Source: CAYPEL01 sp964409635 (GTDB lineage Bacteria; Pseudomonadota; Gammaproteobacteria; DSM-19610). Taken from it: a DNA stretch of 14,725 nt. Positions 1 to 6,766 of this stretch are shown here, piece by piece. Every line of letters starts with the position of its first letter. Within the stretch, counting starts at the first letter, position 1. Made by a program: the position numbers and the translations under genes. The notes below the pieces were generated by a model. The model searched no databases. It saw nothing but the letters and a program-made list of their open reading frames with translations, and was not told where the DNA came from. Where the stretch lies: assembly GCA_964409635.1 (NCBI GenBank), contig CAYPEL010000062.1, positions 1 through 14,725 of the forward strand. Reading direction: 5' to 3'.

Positions 1-338
<338 letters not shown>

Positions 339-605
339 AATCATGCTGTTGCTTATGGCAACAAATCTTGGCTCGATAGTTCGTAATACTCAAATATTAA
401 CGAGTTACTTACCATCGAATAATTGCTTTAGCTGCGCAATTCTTTCGACGTAAGCACCCACACAAATTATCTGATCAATTTGTTAAAGAACACACTGGCG
501 CTTTGGGCCAGCGAAGACCATCAAGTATGACTGATGTAGTCTTGGCCGTCAACAGCTTGTGCTGACTTTTATTACTGCCCCGGCCCCACACTGGCAACCG
601 GAAAA
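339..605 (-). other. 16S rRNA leader with boxB-boxA-boxC antitermination elements
   Basis: The transcribed leader between the rRNA promoters and the mature 16S 5' end. Read leftward it contains a boxB-like hairpin at 495-511 (stem CTGGC/GCCAG, 7-nt loop), then boxA at 479-494 (TGTGTTCTTTAACAAA, close to the E. coli TGCTCTTTAACAA), then a boxC-like stretch at about 453-472 (GATAATTTGTGTGGGTGCT, matching the E. coli leader). This order is the Nus-factor loading site that keeps RNA polymerase from terminating early in rRNA operons. The remaining ~110 nt would form the 5' strand of the RNase III processing stalk. No protein gene is seen here. Confidence 0.88.
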
Positions 606-611
606 CCGGGC

Positions 612-639
612 ATTATACAGTCCGGCCAAAACCCGTCAA
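612..639 (-). promoter_or_regulatory. rRNA promoter, proximal (sigma70)
   Basis: On the minus strand, TTGACG (634-639) and a perfect TATAAT (612-617) are separated by 16 bp, the spacing typical of rrn promoters. The -10 is followed by a GC-rich discriminator (GCCCGG), which in this class of promoter is linked to stringent (ppGpp/DksA) control. Transcription should start near 605. Confidence 0.85.
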
Positions 640-646
640 CCATTAA

Positions 647-674
647 ATTATAGACCCTGAATGCAAGCTTTCAA
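647..674 (-). promoter_or_regulatory. rRNA promoter, distal (sigma70), tandem with the proximal one
   Basis: A second match on the minus strand: TTGAAA (669-674), 16-bp spacer, TATAAT (647-652). Its start point would fall around 640, next to the -35 of the proximal promoter, so the two are tandem and 35 bp apart. Its discriminator (TTAATGG) is AT-rich, unlike the proximal one. The same AT-rich stretch could instead act as an UP element for the proximal promoter. It lies 32 bp past the tyrS stop codon. Confidence 0.6.
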
Positions 675-705
675 GCGTGCTTAAAGGGCTTAATTTATAA
701 CTCAT

Positions 706-1902
706 TCAGCTCAAGGTAACCCGGGCAAAGCGGCGTTTGCCAACCTGAAATACATGGCTGACCCCGGCGGGGTAAGAGATGCCTTTATCTTCAGCGCGTT
801 CACCATCCACCCGTACTGCGCCTTGCTTGAGCATCCGCAGGGATTCCGAGGTACTTGAGGTCAGCCCGGCAGCCTTGAGCAAATTGGCAATCGGTAGATT
901 ATCACCACCCGCCACCAGTTGAACCTCGGGTATATCGTCGGGTATCGCACCTTTCTGAAACCGCGCGATGAATGCCTGTTGCGCTGCTTCAGCGTCTTGC
1001 CGGTTATGAAAACGTGCGACAAGCTCCTGTCCAAGCTCAAACTTCACATCTCGCGGATTCCGTCCTTCTGCAATAGCCTGCTTCAGGCCTGCAATTTCGT
1101 CGAGCGGCCGGAAGCTTAACAGCTCAAAATACCGCCACATCAACTCGTCGGAAATTGACATCAGCTTGCCAAACATTTCATTGGGCGCCTCGGCAATACC
1201 GATGTAGTTACCCAGTGATTTAGACATTTTCTGCACCCCGTCCAGGCCTTCCAGGATCGGCATGGTCAACACGACCTGTGGTTTCTGCCCATACGCCTCT
1301 TGCAGCTGGCGGCCGACCAGCAGATTGAATTTCTGATCCGTACCGCCCAACTCAACATCAGCTTTCAACGCCACTGAATCGTAGCCCTGCACCAGCGGGT
1401 AGATAAATTCGTGGATGGCAATCGGCTGCCCGGATCCATAGCGTTTGCTGAAATCATCCCGCTCCAGCATGCGCGCCACCGTATGCTTGGCCGCGAGCTG
1501 GATCAGATCGGCCGCATTAAACTCATTCATCCAGCTGGAATTGAACACCACCCGGGTTTTTTCCGGATCGAGAATTTTGAATATTTGCTGTTCGTAGCTT
1601 TTGGCGTTGTCGATCACCGCGTCGCGTGTCAGCGGTTTTCGAGTGACATTCTTACCCGTGGGATCGCCGATCATGCCGGTGAAATCTCCGATCAGGAAAA
1701 TCGCTTCGTGACCGAGTTCCTGAAATTGCCTCAGCTTGTTTAGCAGTACCGTATGACCGAGGTGCAAATCGGGCGCCGTGGGATCAAAACCAGCTTTGAT
1801 GCGTAATGGCCGACCTTCTTCGAGCCGTTTTACCAATTCTGCTTCGACCAGAATCTCATCTGCGCCGCGTTTAATCTGTGCCAGTGCCGCCGCATGCCCC
1901 AT
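706..1902 (-). CDS. tyrS: Tyrosyl-tRNA synthetase (TyrZ subtype)
   Basis: Class I aminoacyl-tRNA synthetase that charges tRNA-Tyr with tyrosine in the cytoplasm. The 398-residue protein has the HIGH-type signature HLGH at 47-50, the tyrosine-pocket stretch GGTDQKFN (186-193), KMSKS at 225-229, and a C-terminal S4 RNA-binding domain from about 330 onward. The length and the N-terminal DLHLGHTVLLNKLRQFQELGH-type block fit the shorter TyrZ subtype of Pseudomonas rather than the 424-residue E. coli TyrS. The ATG at 1902 is preceded by GGAGAG with a rather long gap (about 10 nt). The gene ends just upstream of the rRNA promoters on the same strand; no intrinsic terminator is visible between them, so readthrough into the rRNA operon is possible. 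Confidence 0.97.
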   Translation of the reverse strand: MGHAAALAQIKRGADEILVEAELVKRLEEGRPLRIKAGFDPTAPDLHLGHTVLLNKLRQFQELGHEAIFLIGDFTGMIGDPTGKNVTRKPLTRDAVIDNAKSYEQQIFKILDPEKTRVVFNSSWMNEFNAADLIQLAAKHTVARMLERDDFSKRYGSGQPIAIHEFIYPLVQGYDSVALKADVELGGTDQKFNLLVGRQLQEAYGQKPQVVLTMPILEGLDGVQKMSKSLGNYIGIAEAPNEMFGKLMSISDELMWRYFELLSFRPLDEIAGLKQAIAEGRNPRDVKFELGQELVARFHNRQDAEAAQQAFIARFQKGAIPDDIPEVQLVAGGDNLPIANLLKAAGLTSSTSESLRMLKQGAVRVDGERAEDKGISYPAGVSHVFQVGKRRFARVTLS

Positions 1903-1969
1903 GGGTGACGCTCTCCGTATGCTTGTTAATTAAAGACGCGCAAGGTTAGCACAGCCCTGTAAATCTGTG

Positions 1970-1985
1970 GCCCTCACATGAGGGC
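1970..1985. repeat. Perfect inverted repeat in the tyrS/M23 divergent region
   Basis: GCCCTCA-CA-TGAGGGC is a perfect 7-bp dyad with a 2-bp centre, 67 bp upstream of the tyrS start. No T-run follows on either strand, so it is not a convincing terminator. It could be an operator or a DNA-level dyad. The rest of the divergent gap (1903-2181) shows only weak promoter matches, for example TATATT at 2109-2114. Confidence 0.5.
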
Positions 1986-2181
1986 ATTCGAAATCCCGCT
2001 TTCAGGGCAGGCTCAGGTGCTACGACTATTGGCTAAATTATCATCAGGATTCCGTTTAAAAGCCGATAAAGTGACATATTTGATAGATTTATTTACGATT
2101 TTCAACGGTATATTAGAAATGGCTGTTGACCTGAGCCGCGTAGCTTAGTAAGTTCCCCATACTGAAATTCAAGGAAATTCT

Positions 2182-3615
2182 GTGATTTACCGCCCAGATT
2201 CTCGACGCGACTACCAAGCATCCACAGGCAGCAGGCAGGCAGCGCGCACACGTTCTTTGACTCCAATCCACTGGATTGCCTTATTACTCCCGCTGCTCGG
2301 CGTGGTTTTGCTGTCACTTCCCTCCAATGATGCCAAGGCGCTGCGTATTAAGGAAACACCCCTGGATTTACCGGGTGTTACTGTCGAGTCCACAGAAACC
2401 ATCAGTAAAACAGAGGTCAGCGCGAAACCGGGCAAAAGTGAACCTGAGCCAGATAGTGCCGTTGCTCCCGCCTCAGCAGAAACTGCACCAACGCCCGCAG
2501 TAGCTCAGGAAATTCTTCAAAACTGGAAAACGGTCACCGTAAAAAACGGCGACAGCCTGGCAAAAATATTTGCTAAAGAAAGCCTGGATCCCAGCCAGTT
2601 GCACGCTGTTCTCAAAAGCGGGCCGGCTGCCAAACAACTGACCCGTATCTATCCTGGTCAGAAACTGAATCTGCTGATTTCCGATGAAGCAGGCCTGCTC
2701 GAATTAAACTACGATCTGGATGCGCTGAATACTATCCAGGTAAAACGCACTGCCGATAGTTATGAAACTCAATTAATCGTAACCGTACCGGAAAGACGGA
2801 CAACAAGCACCGCCGGCAGCATTGAAAACTCCCTGTTTATGGCGGCACAGAAGGCCGGGCTACCTGAAAAAGTGACCATGGAACTGGCCAATATATTTGC
2901 TTGGGATATCGACTTTGCACTCGACATTCGCAGTGGCGATGAATTTGCCGTGGTCTACGAAGAACTCTTCCTGAACGGGGAACTGATTGGTACTGGCAAT
3001 ATCATCGCCGCAGAATTTACCAATCGGGGCAAGACGCACCAGGCATTACGCTTTGCAAACACCAAAGGTGACGTTGATTACTACACGCCTGAAGGCCGCA
3101 GCCTACGCAGGGCGTTCATCCGCTCGCCAGTATCTTTCGCACGCATCAGTTCAAAATTCAGCCTGGGGCGCAAACACCCTATTCTTAACCGGATTCGCTC
3201 CCACAAGGGTGTTGACTATGCGGCATCCAGAGGCACACCGATAAAAGCTGCCGGCAGCGGCAAAATCATCTACCAGGGCAGAAAAGGTGGCTATGGTAAA
3301 ACCGTAGTCATCAAACACGGCACAAAATACAGCACCCTCTATGCCCATATGTCGCGTTACAAATCTGGTTTGAAACGTGGCAGCCGGGTACAGCAGGGAC
3401 AAATCATCGGCTATGTCGGCAGCACTGGCCTGGCAACCGGCCCACACCTGCACTACGAATTCCGCGTCAACGGTACTCACCGCAACCCACTGACGGTTAA
3501 ACTTCCCAGCGCATCACCACTACCTAAAAAATACCGTGAGGATTTCAAGCTAGTCACTGAGTCATCACTGGCCTTACTGCAGCTCGCCAAACACGAGTCC
3601 ATCGCACTTAAATAA
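2182..3615 (+). CDS. mepM: M23 (LytM-type) murein DD-endopeptidase, MepM-like
   Basis: Zinc metallopeptidase expected to cut peptide crosslinks in periplasmic peptidoglycan during wall growth. The 477-residue protein starts at GTG with a well-placed AAGGA six bases upstream. It has a short basic cytoplasmic N-terminus, one membrane segment at about 30-46, a Pro/Glu-rich linker (60-110), a LysM/OapA-like domain beginning VTVKNGDSLAKIF (118-165), a second M23-associated N-terminal domain (~210-310), and the catalytic LytM domain (~335-440). The metal and active-site motifs are intact: H341xxxD345, YAHM (H389), and HLH (422-424). It resembles E. coli MepM/YebA (440 residues) and the P. aeruginosa gene beside tyrZ; no inactivating change as in EnvC/NlpD is seen. 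The symbol rests on family resemblance. Confidence 0.92.
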   Translation: MIYRPDSRRDYQASTGSRQAARTRSLTPIHWIALLLPLLGVVLLSLPSNDAKALRIKETPLDLPGVTVESTETISKTEVSAKPGKSEPEPDSAVAPASAETAPTPAVAQEILQNWKTVTVKNGDSLAKIFAKESLDPSQLHAVLKSGPAAKQLTRIYPGQKLNLLISDEAGLLELNYDLDALNTIQVKRTADSYETQLIVTVPERRTTSTAGSIENSLFMAAQKAGLPEKVTMELANIFAWDIDFALDIRSGDEFAVVYEELFLNGELIGTGNIIAAEFTNRGKTHQALRFANTKGDVDYYTPEGRSLRRAFIRSPVSFARISSKFSLGRKHPILNRIRSHKGVDYAASRGTPIKAAGSGKIIYQGRKGGYGKTVVIKHGTKYSTLYAHMSRYKSGLKRGSRVQQGQIIGYVGSTGLATGPHLHYEFRVNGTHRNPLTVKLPSASPLPKKYREDFKLVTESSLALLQLAKHESIALK

Positions 3616-3632
3616 TACCATTGCCTAACTGT

Positions 3633-3791
3633 GCTCTTCGCGCTCAAGAATACCCCGTTTACAGTGCGTAGATTTTCGTCAAGGGCAAGGCGCAAAGACG
3701 CAGTAATAGCGGGACTATTGCAAGGCTTTGCAACGCCGCCATTGGCGAAAAGATGCGTGCTGGAAATGGGGTATTCTTGAGTGCGGAGGGC
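3633..3791. repeat. ~159-bp palindromic (MITE-like) element overlapping the anmK start
   Basis: The ends CTCAAGAATACCCC (3643-3656) and GGGGTATTCTTGAG (3768-3781) are perfect 14-bp inverted copies. Complementarity continues outward for about 10 bp on each side (3633-3642 with 3782-3791, three transition mismatches) and inward with scattered mismatches. The centre, near 3712, is again a dyad (AATAG-CGGGA-CTATT). The whole unit can fold into one long imperfect hairpin. There is no coding capacity inside, so it looks like a non-autonomous repeat of MITE type rather than a terminator. Its right arm contains the ribosome-binding stretch, start codon and first codons of anmK. Copy number elsewhere cannot be judged from this window. 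Confidence 0.75.
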
Positions 3792-4890
3792 ATACTACAT
3801 AGGCCTGATGTCCGGTACCAGCATGGACGGCATCGACGCTGTCCTTTGCGACTTAGCTACCACTGCACCGAAACTACTTGAGCACTTGAATGTTCAATGG
3901 CCAGACGGCCTTAAAAGCCGTCTGTTGGCGTTGGCCGAGAATCCCGATAGTTCATTAACCGAGTACGCATCACTCGATATCGAAACCGGCCGCTGCTTTG
4001 CAGCAGCGGTAACCGCCCTGACAAACAAGGCCGGATTGACCGCAGACGTTATCAATGCCATCGGCTGCCATGGACAAACTGTTCTACACCAGCCTGATGG
4101 CCCGGTGGCATTCAGCCTGCAAATTGGCGACCCCAACACCATCGCCGAAAAAACAGGTATTACAACAGTCGCTGATTTCCGGCGCCGTGACATGGCCGCC
4201 GGCGGGCAAGGCGCACCGCTGACACCCGCTTTTCACCGCCAGGTTTTTAGTAGTAAAGAAGAAAACCGGGTGGTATTGAATATCGGCGGCATGTCGAATG
4301 TAACTGTATTAGCCACAGCCCAGGATGATGTTTTAGGCTTCGATACCGGCCCCGGGAATGTCTTGCTCGATGCCTGGACCGCGCAGCATTCTACCAACAG
4401 GTATGACCAAGCCGGCGAATGGGCGCGTAGTGGCACGGTACACTCCGAACTTTTAAAGTGCCTACTCAAGCACCCCTTCTTCGAAATCAAGCCACCCAAG
4501 AGTACTGGCCGCGAGGCGTTTAATCTGGCCTGGTTAAATGGAGTACTACAACAATTTGAAAAGATTCCTCCAGAAGATGTACAGGCGTCACTGGTGGCGC
4601 TGACCGTCACAACTATTGCAGACGCACTACAATTTTATGCCGGCAATACGCAACGGCTTCTCATCTGTGGCGGCGGTATAAATAACACGTATATGCTGGA
4701 GCAACTGCGGGTATCGCTACCGAAAATAATACTAGAGAGTACGGAAAAATATGGCCTTCACCCTGACTGGGTTGAAGCGATTGCTTTTGCCTGGTTTGCA
4801 AAACAGGCGCTGGAAAAGAAAAGCTCAAACCTGTCATCTGTAACCGGGGCAAACAAGCCCGTGATACTCGGCGGGATCTACCAGGCATGA
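3781..4890 (+). CDS. anmK: Anhydro-N-acetylmuramic acid kinase
   Basis: Converts 1,6-anhydro-MurNAc plus ATP to MurNAc-6-phosphate in cytoplasmic murein recycling. The 369-residue length equals that of E. coli AnmK. Family motifs are all present: MSGTSMDGID (10-19, ATP loop), GCHGQT (95-100), DFRRRDMAAGGQGAPL (132-147), NIGGMSN (167-173), FDTGPGN (187-193, with D188 at the place of the catalytic Asp182 of E. coli), and a C-terminal EAIAFAWFA. The GTG at 3781 is forced as start: a TGA stop directly precedes it, and the next ATG (3808) would cut into the GTS motif. A GGGG at 3768-3771 is the only ribosome-binding candidate. Start and RBS lie inside the palindromic repeat. It follows the M23 gene by 165 bp and is convergent with the citrate synthase. 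Confidence 0.95.
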   Translation: MRRAYYIGLMSGTSMDGIDAVLCDLATTAPKLLEHLNVQWPDGLKSRLLALAENPDSSLTEYASLDIETGRCFAAAVTALTNKAGLTADVINAIGCHGQTVLHQPDGPVAFSLQIGDPNTIAEKTGITTVADFRRRDMAAGGQGAPLTPAFHRQVFSSKEENRVVLNIGGMSNVTVLATAQDDVLGFDTGPGNVLLDAWTAQHSTNRYDQAGEWARSGTVHSELLKCLLKHPFFEIKPPKSTGREAFNLAWLNGVLQQFEKIPPEDVQASLVALTVTTIADALQFYAGNTQRLLICGGGINNTYMLEQLRVSLPKIILESTEKYGLHPDWVEAIAFAWFAKQALEKKSSNLSSVTGANKPVILGGIYQA

Positions 4891-4945
4891 TCGTTGTACT
4901 AATACGCAATTCACTGGTTGATAGAAAGGTAGCGAGAAATACCGG

Positions 4946-6103
4946 CTAACGCTTTGCCATTGGCACATAATCGCGTTCGGAGTGCCCGGCGTACATCTGA
5001 GTCGGGCGGAATATCCGGTTATCGCCAAGCTGCTCACGCCAGTGCGCGAGCCAGCCAGCCGAGCGCGCCACGGCGAAAATAGATGTGAACTGATCCGGCG
5101 GAATACCCATTTCTTTATAGAGAATACCCGAGTAGAAATCCACATTCGGAAACACGCCTTTCGGCGACAGTTTTTCTTCACAGGCCTCTTCCAACGCCAT
5201 CGCGGTTTCAAACAACGGCCCCATATTGCCACTGCGTGCCGCCATCAACTCGTGCATCATTTCTTGCAGGATCGTGGCGCGCGGGTCTTTAATTTTGTAT
5301 TCCCGGTGACCCATACCCCAAATCTTGGTCTTCTTTTTAAGTTTTTTATCCAGCCAGGCTTTGGCATTTTCAGGCCGGCCAATTTCTACAAGCATTTCCA
5401 CGACCCGTTGATTAGCGCCGCCGTGCAACGGACCGGCTAATGTACCAATGGCTGCAGCGATGACAAGATAGGGACTAGCGAGTGTTGAACCGGCTACCAA
5501 TGCAGCAAAGGTGGAGGCATTAATGGTGTGTTCGGCGTGCAGGATCAGACAGGCGTCCATGATCCTCGCAAGCAGGGGATCAGGGTCTTCACCGTTAAAC
5601 ATGTATAACAAATTTTCCGCATAACCCAGATCCTTGCGTGGCGCAATTGGGTCATAACCATTGCGCACATGCTCCCACATCGCTACCAGCGTCGCCATGC
5701 GGGCAATAATTTTCACCGACATGTTATGGACATAATACAGGTCTTCACAGACATCCGAGCCAGTCAGGCATTCGTCACCGGCATAAAACATTCCCAGGCT
5801 CGCGACGGCGGTTTGCAGCATTTCCATCGGGTGACCGGTTGCCGGTAAGTACTTCATAATTTCCCGCACGTTATATTTCACGACGCGGTTACGGCGTAGA
5901 TCTGCATCAAATTCTGCAAGCTCGGCAGGGGTAGGCAGGCGGCCATCCAGCAGCAACAAGGTAGTTTCTTCAAACGTACTTTTCCGGGCAAGATCGACGA
6001 TACGATACCCACGGTAAGTTAATAAACCCCTGCTGCCATCCAAATCCGAGATATTGGATTGGGTGGCTGGGACACCTTCGAGACCGGGTAAGTAATCGCT
6101 CAT
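4946..6103 (-). CDS. gltA: Citrate synthase (short, dimeric-type lineage)
   Basis: Condenses oxaloacetate and acetyl-CoA to citrate. I place the start at ATG 6103 (385 residues) because GGAGAAGG precedes it at good distance; the frame remains open to 6160 without supporting signals. Catalytic residues are visible: H192 in LHAEHTINAS, H227 in GPLHGGAN, and D322 in FPNVDFYSG, with GMGHREYK at 263-270. The N-terminus (GLEGVPATQSNISDLDG) and the lack of the longer zinc-binding N-terminal domain set it apart from the ~428-residue NADH-inhibited GltA of enterics. It resembles cyanobacterial or Gram-positive-type enzymes, so allostery probably differs. 2-methylcitrate synthase is possible, but there are no prp genes nearby. 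A hairpin lies 23 nt upstream of the start, and a terminator separates the gene from erpA. Confidence 0.92.
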   Translation of the reverse strand: MSDYLPGLEGVPATQSNISDLDGSRGLLTYRGYRIVDLARKSTFEETTLLLLDGRLPTPAELAEFDADLRRNRVVKYNVREIMKYLPATGHPMEMLQTAVASLGMFYAGDECLTGSDVCEDLYYVHNMSVKIIARMATLVAMWEHVRNGYDPIAPRKDLGYAENLLYMFNGEDPDPLLARIMDACLILHAEHTINASTFAALVAGSTLASPYLVIAAAIGTLAGPLHGGANQRVVEMLVEIGRPENAKAWLDKKLKKKTKIWGMGHREYKIKDPRATILQEMMHELMAARSGNMGPLFETAMALEEACEEKLSPKGVFPNVDFYSGILYKEMGIPPDQFTSIFAVARSAGWLAHWREQLGDNRIFRPTQMYAGHSERDYVPMAKR

Positions 6104-6124
6104 AGCCTTCTCCAGTACTAATCG

Positions 6125-6158
6125 GCCGGGTGGAATTTGCCTGCAAGCCCCACCCGGC
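6125..6158. promoter_or_regulatory. Nested inverted repeat in the gltA 5' region
   Basis: A perfect 9-bp inverted repeat GCCGGGTGG (6125-6133) / CCACCCGGC (6150-6158) encloses a smaller dyad TTGC-CT-GCAA (6137-6146). Together they form a symmetric stem-loop 21 nt upstream of the gltA start and just before its GGAGAAGG. It has no T-run, so it is more likely an operator or a leader RNA hairpin than a terminator. Confidence 0.5.
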
Positions 6159-6171
6159 ACAATAGCGGAAT

Positions 6172-6195
6172 AACAAAGGGGCGTTAAACGCCCCT
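6172..6195 (-). terminator. Rho-independent terminator after erpA
   Basis: Read leftward, AGGGGCGT-TTA-ACGCCCCT followed by TTGTTA. The 8-bp GC-rich stem (6177-6184 with 6188-6195) and T-rich tail lie 34 bp past the erpA stop and 74 bp before the gltA start, so the two leftward genes are probably separate transcripts. Confidence 0.8.
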
Positions 6196-6228
6196 CTGAT
6201 CACATGTGTTTTGTATTAGGAAAGAATT

Positions 6229-6594
6229 TTATACAGAAAATGAAGAACCGCAACCACAGGTTGTGGTGGCATTTGGGTTTTCTATCACGAAGCGCGCACC
6301 TTCAAGGTCATCTTTATAGTCGATTGTCGCGCCTGTCAGGTATTGGAAACTCATTGGGTCAACCAGCAGCATAACGCCGTTATTTTCGACTTCAGTATCT
6401 CCCTCATTGATGGCTTCATCAAAGGTGAATCCATACTGGAAGCCTGAGCAACCGCCGCCCGAAATAAATACCCGCAGCTTAAGATTGGGGTTATCTTCTT
6501 CGGCAATCAGGCTTTTAACCTTGGCCGCCGCCGCATCACTAAAATCCAGCAGACTTTCTGCCTGATCCACTTCTTGCGCTAGATTTTCTGACAT
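6229..6594 (-). CDS. erpA: Iron-sulfur cluster insertion protein ErpA
   Basis: A-type carrier that delivers Fe-S clusters to apoproteins, including isoprenoid enzymes (IspG/IspH) in E. coli. The 121-residue protein has the three conserved cysteines: C49 in SGGGCSGFQYGF and C113/C115 in the C-terminal TTCGCGSSFSV, the classic CxC tail ending of ErpA. The start has a strong Shine-Dalgarno (GGAGAAGGTGAT directly before ATG). The upstream region holds a good sigma70 promoter with an overlapping IscR type-1-like site, consistent with IscR repression of erpA known in E. coli. It ends in an intrinsic terminator. Its position near anmK and argC matches the pseudomonad order as I recall it. Confidence 0.96.
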   Translation of the reverse strand: MSENLAQEVDQAESLLDFSDAAAAKVKSLIAEEDNPNLKLRVFISGGGCSGFQYGFTFDEAINEGDTEVENNGVMLLVDPMSFQYLTGATIDYKDDLEGARFVIENPNATTTCGCGSSFSV

Positions 6595-6628
6595 ATCACC
6601 TTCTCCAGAAACACTTATATTAACCTAA

Positions 6629-6657
6629 ATTATCTGATTTCCTACTATTCTAGTCAA
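6629..6657 (-). promoter_or_regulatory. erpA promoter (sigma70)
   Basis: Minus-strand TTGACT (6652-6657), 17-bp spacer, GATAAT (6629-6634); each hexamer is 5 of 6 to consensus. The predicted start near 6622 gives a short leader of about 28 nt before the erpA ATG. Confidence 0.8.
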
Positions 6658-6661
6658 GTAT
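6637..6661 (-). promoter_or_regulatory. Candidate IscR type-1 binding site at erpA
   Basis: The 25-bp minus-strand stretch reads ATACTTGACTA, then GAA, then TAGTAGGAAAT. Against the E. coli type-1 IscR consensus as I recall it (left half ATASYYGACTR, WWW, right half YAGTCRRSTAT), 21 of 25 positions fit. It covers the -35 element and most of the spacer, where binding of [2Fe-2S]-IscR would block transcription. A 10-bp palindrome TACAGCTGTA (6662-6671) abuts it. The consensus is from memory; iscR itself is not in the window. Confidence 0.65.
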
Positions 6662-6668
6662 TACAGCT

Positions 6669-6695
6669 GTAGGTGCGAATTTATTCGCATCGTAC
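6669..6695. repeat. REP-like palindrome upstream of erpA
   Basis: GTA-GG-TGCGAAT-TT-ATTCGCA-TCG-TAC: a 7-bp perfect stem flanked by a further GTA/TAC pair. The core resembles the GTAGGTGCGAAT..ATTCGCAC palindromes often seen between genes in gammaproteobacteria (from memory). It sits 12 bp upstream of the erpA -35. Confidence 0.5.
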
Positions 6696-6766
6696 TCGCC
6701 GTATTCGACCCCGTGGTAAGCATTAAATTCGCCGCTACGATTGGCAATTGAGAGTATGGCAATCGG

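Noticed and set aside
4891..4945. Bidirectional terminator between convergent anmK and gltA
   Set aside because: No stem of convincing length with a T-run is visible in the 55 bp.
4982..5440. 152-codon plus-strand ORF inside citrate synthase
   Set aside because: Shadow frame of a gene with intact catalytic motifs; no RBS or recognisable domain.
6104..6160. N-terminal extension of citrate synthase to 6160
   Set aside because: The extra 19 residues run through the inverted repeat, have no Shine-Dalgarno, and are not part of the family; ATG 6103 has GGAGAAGG before it.
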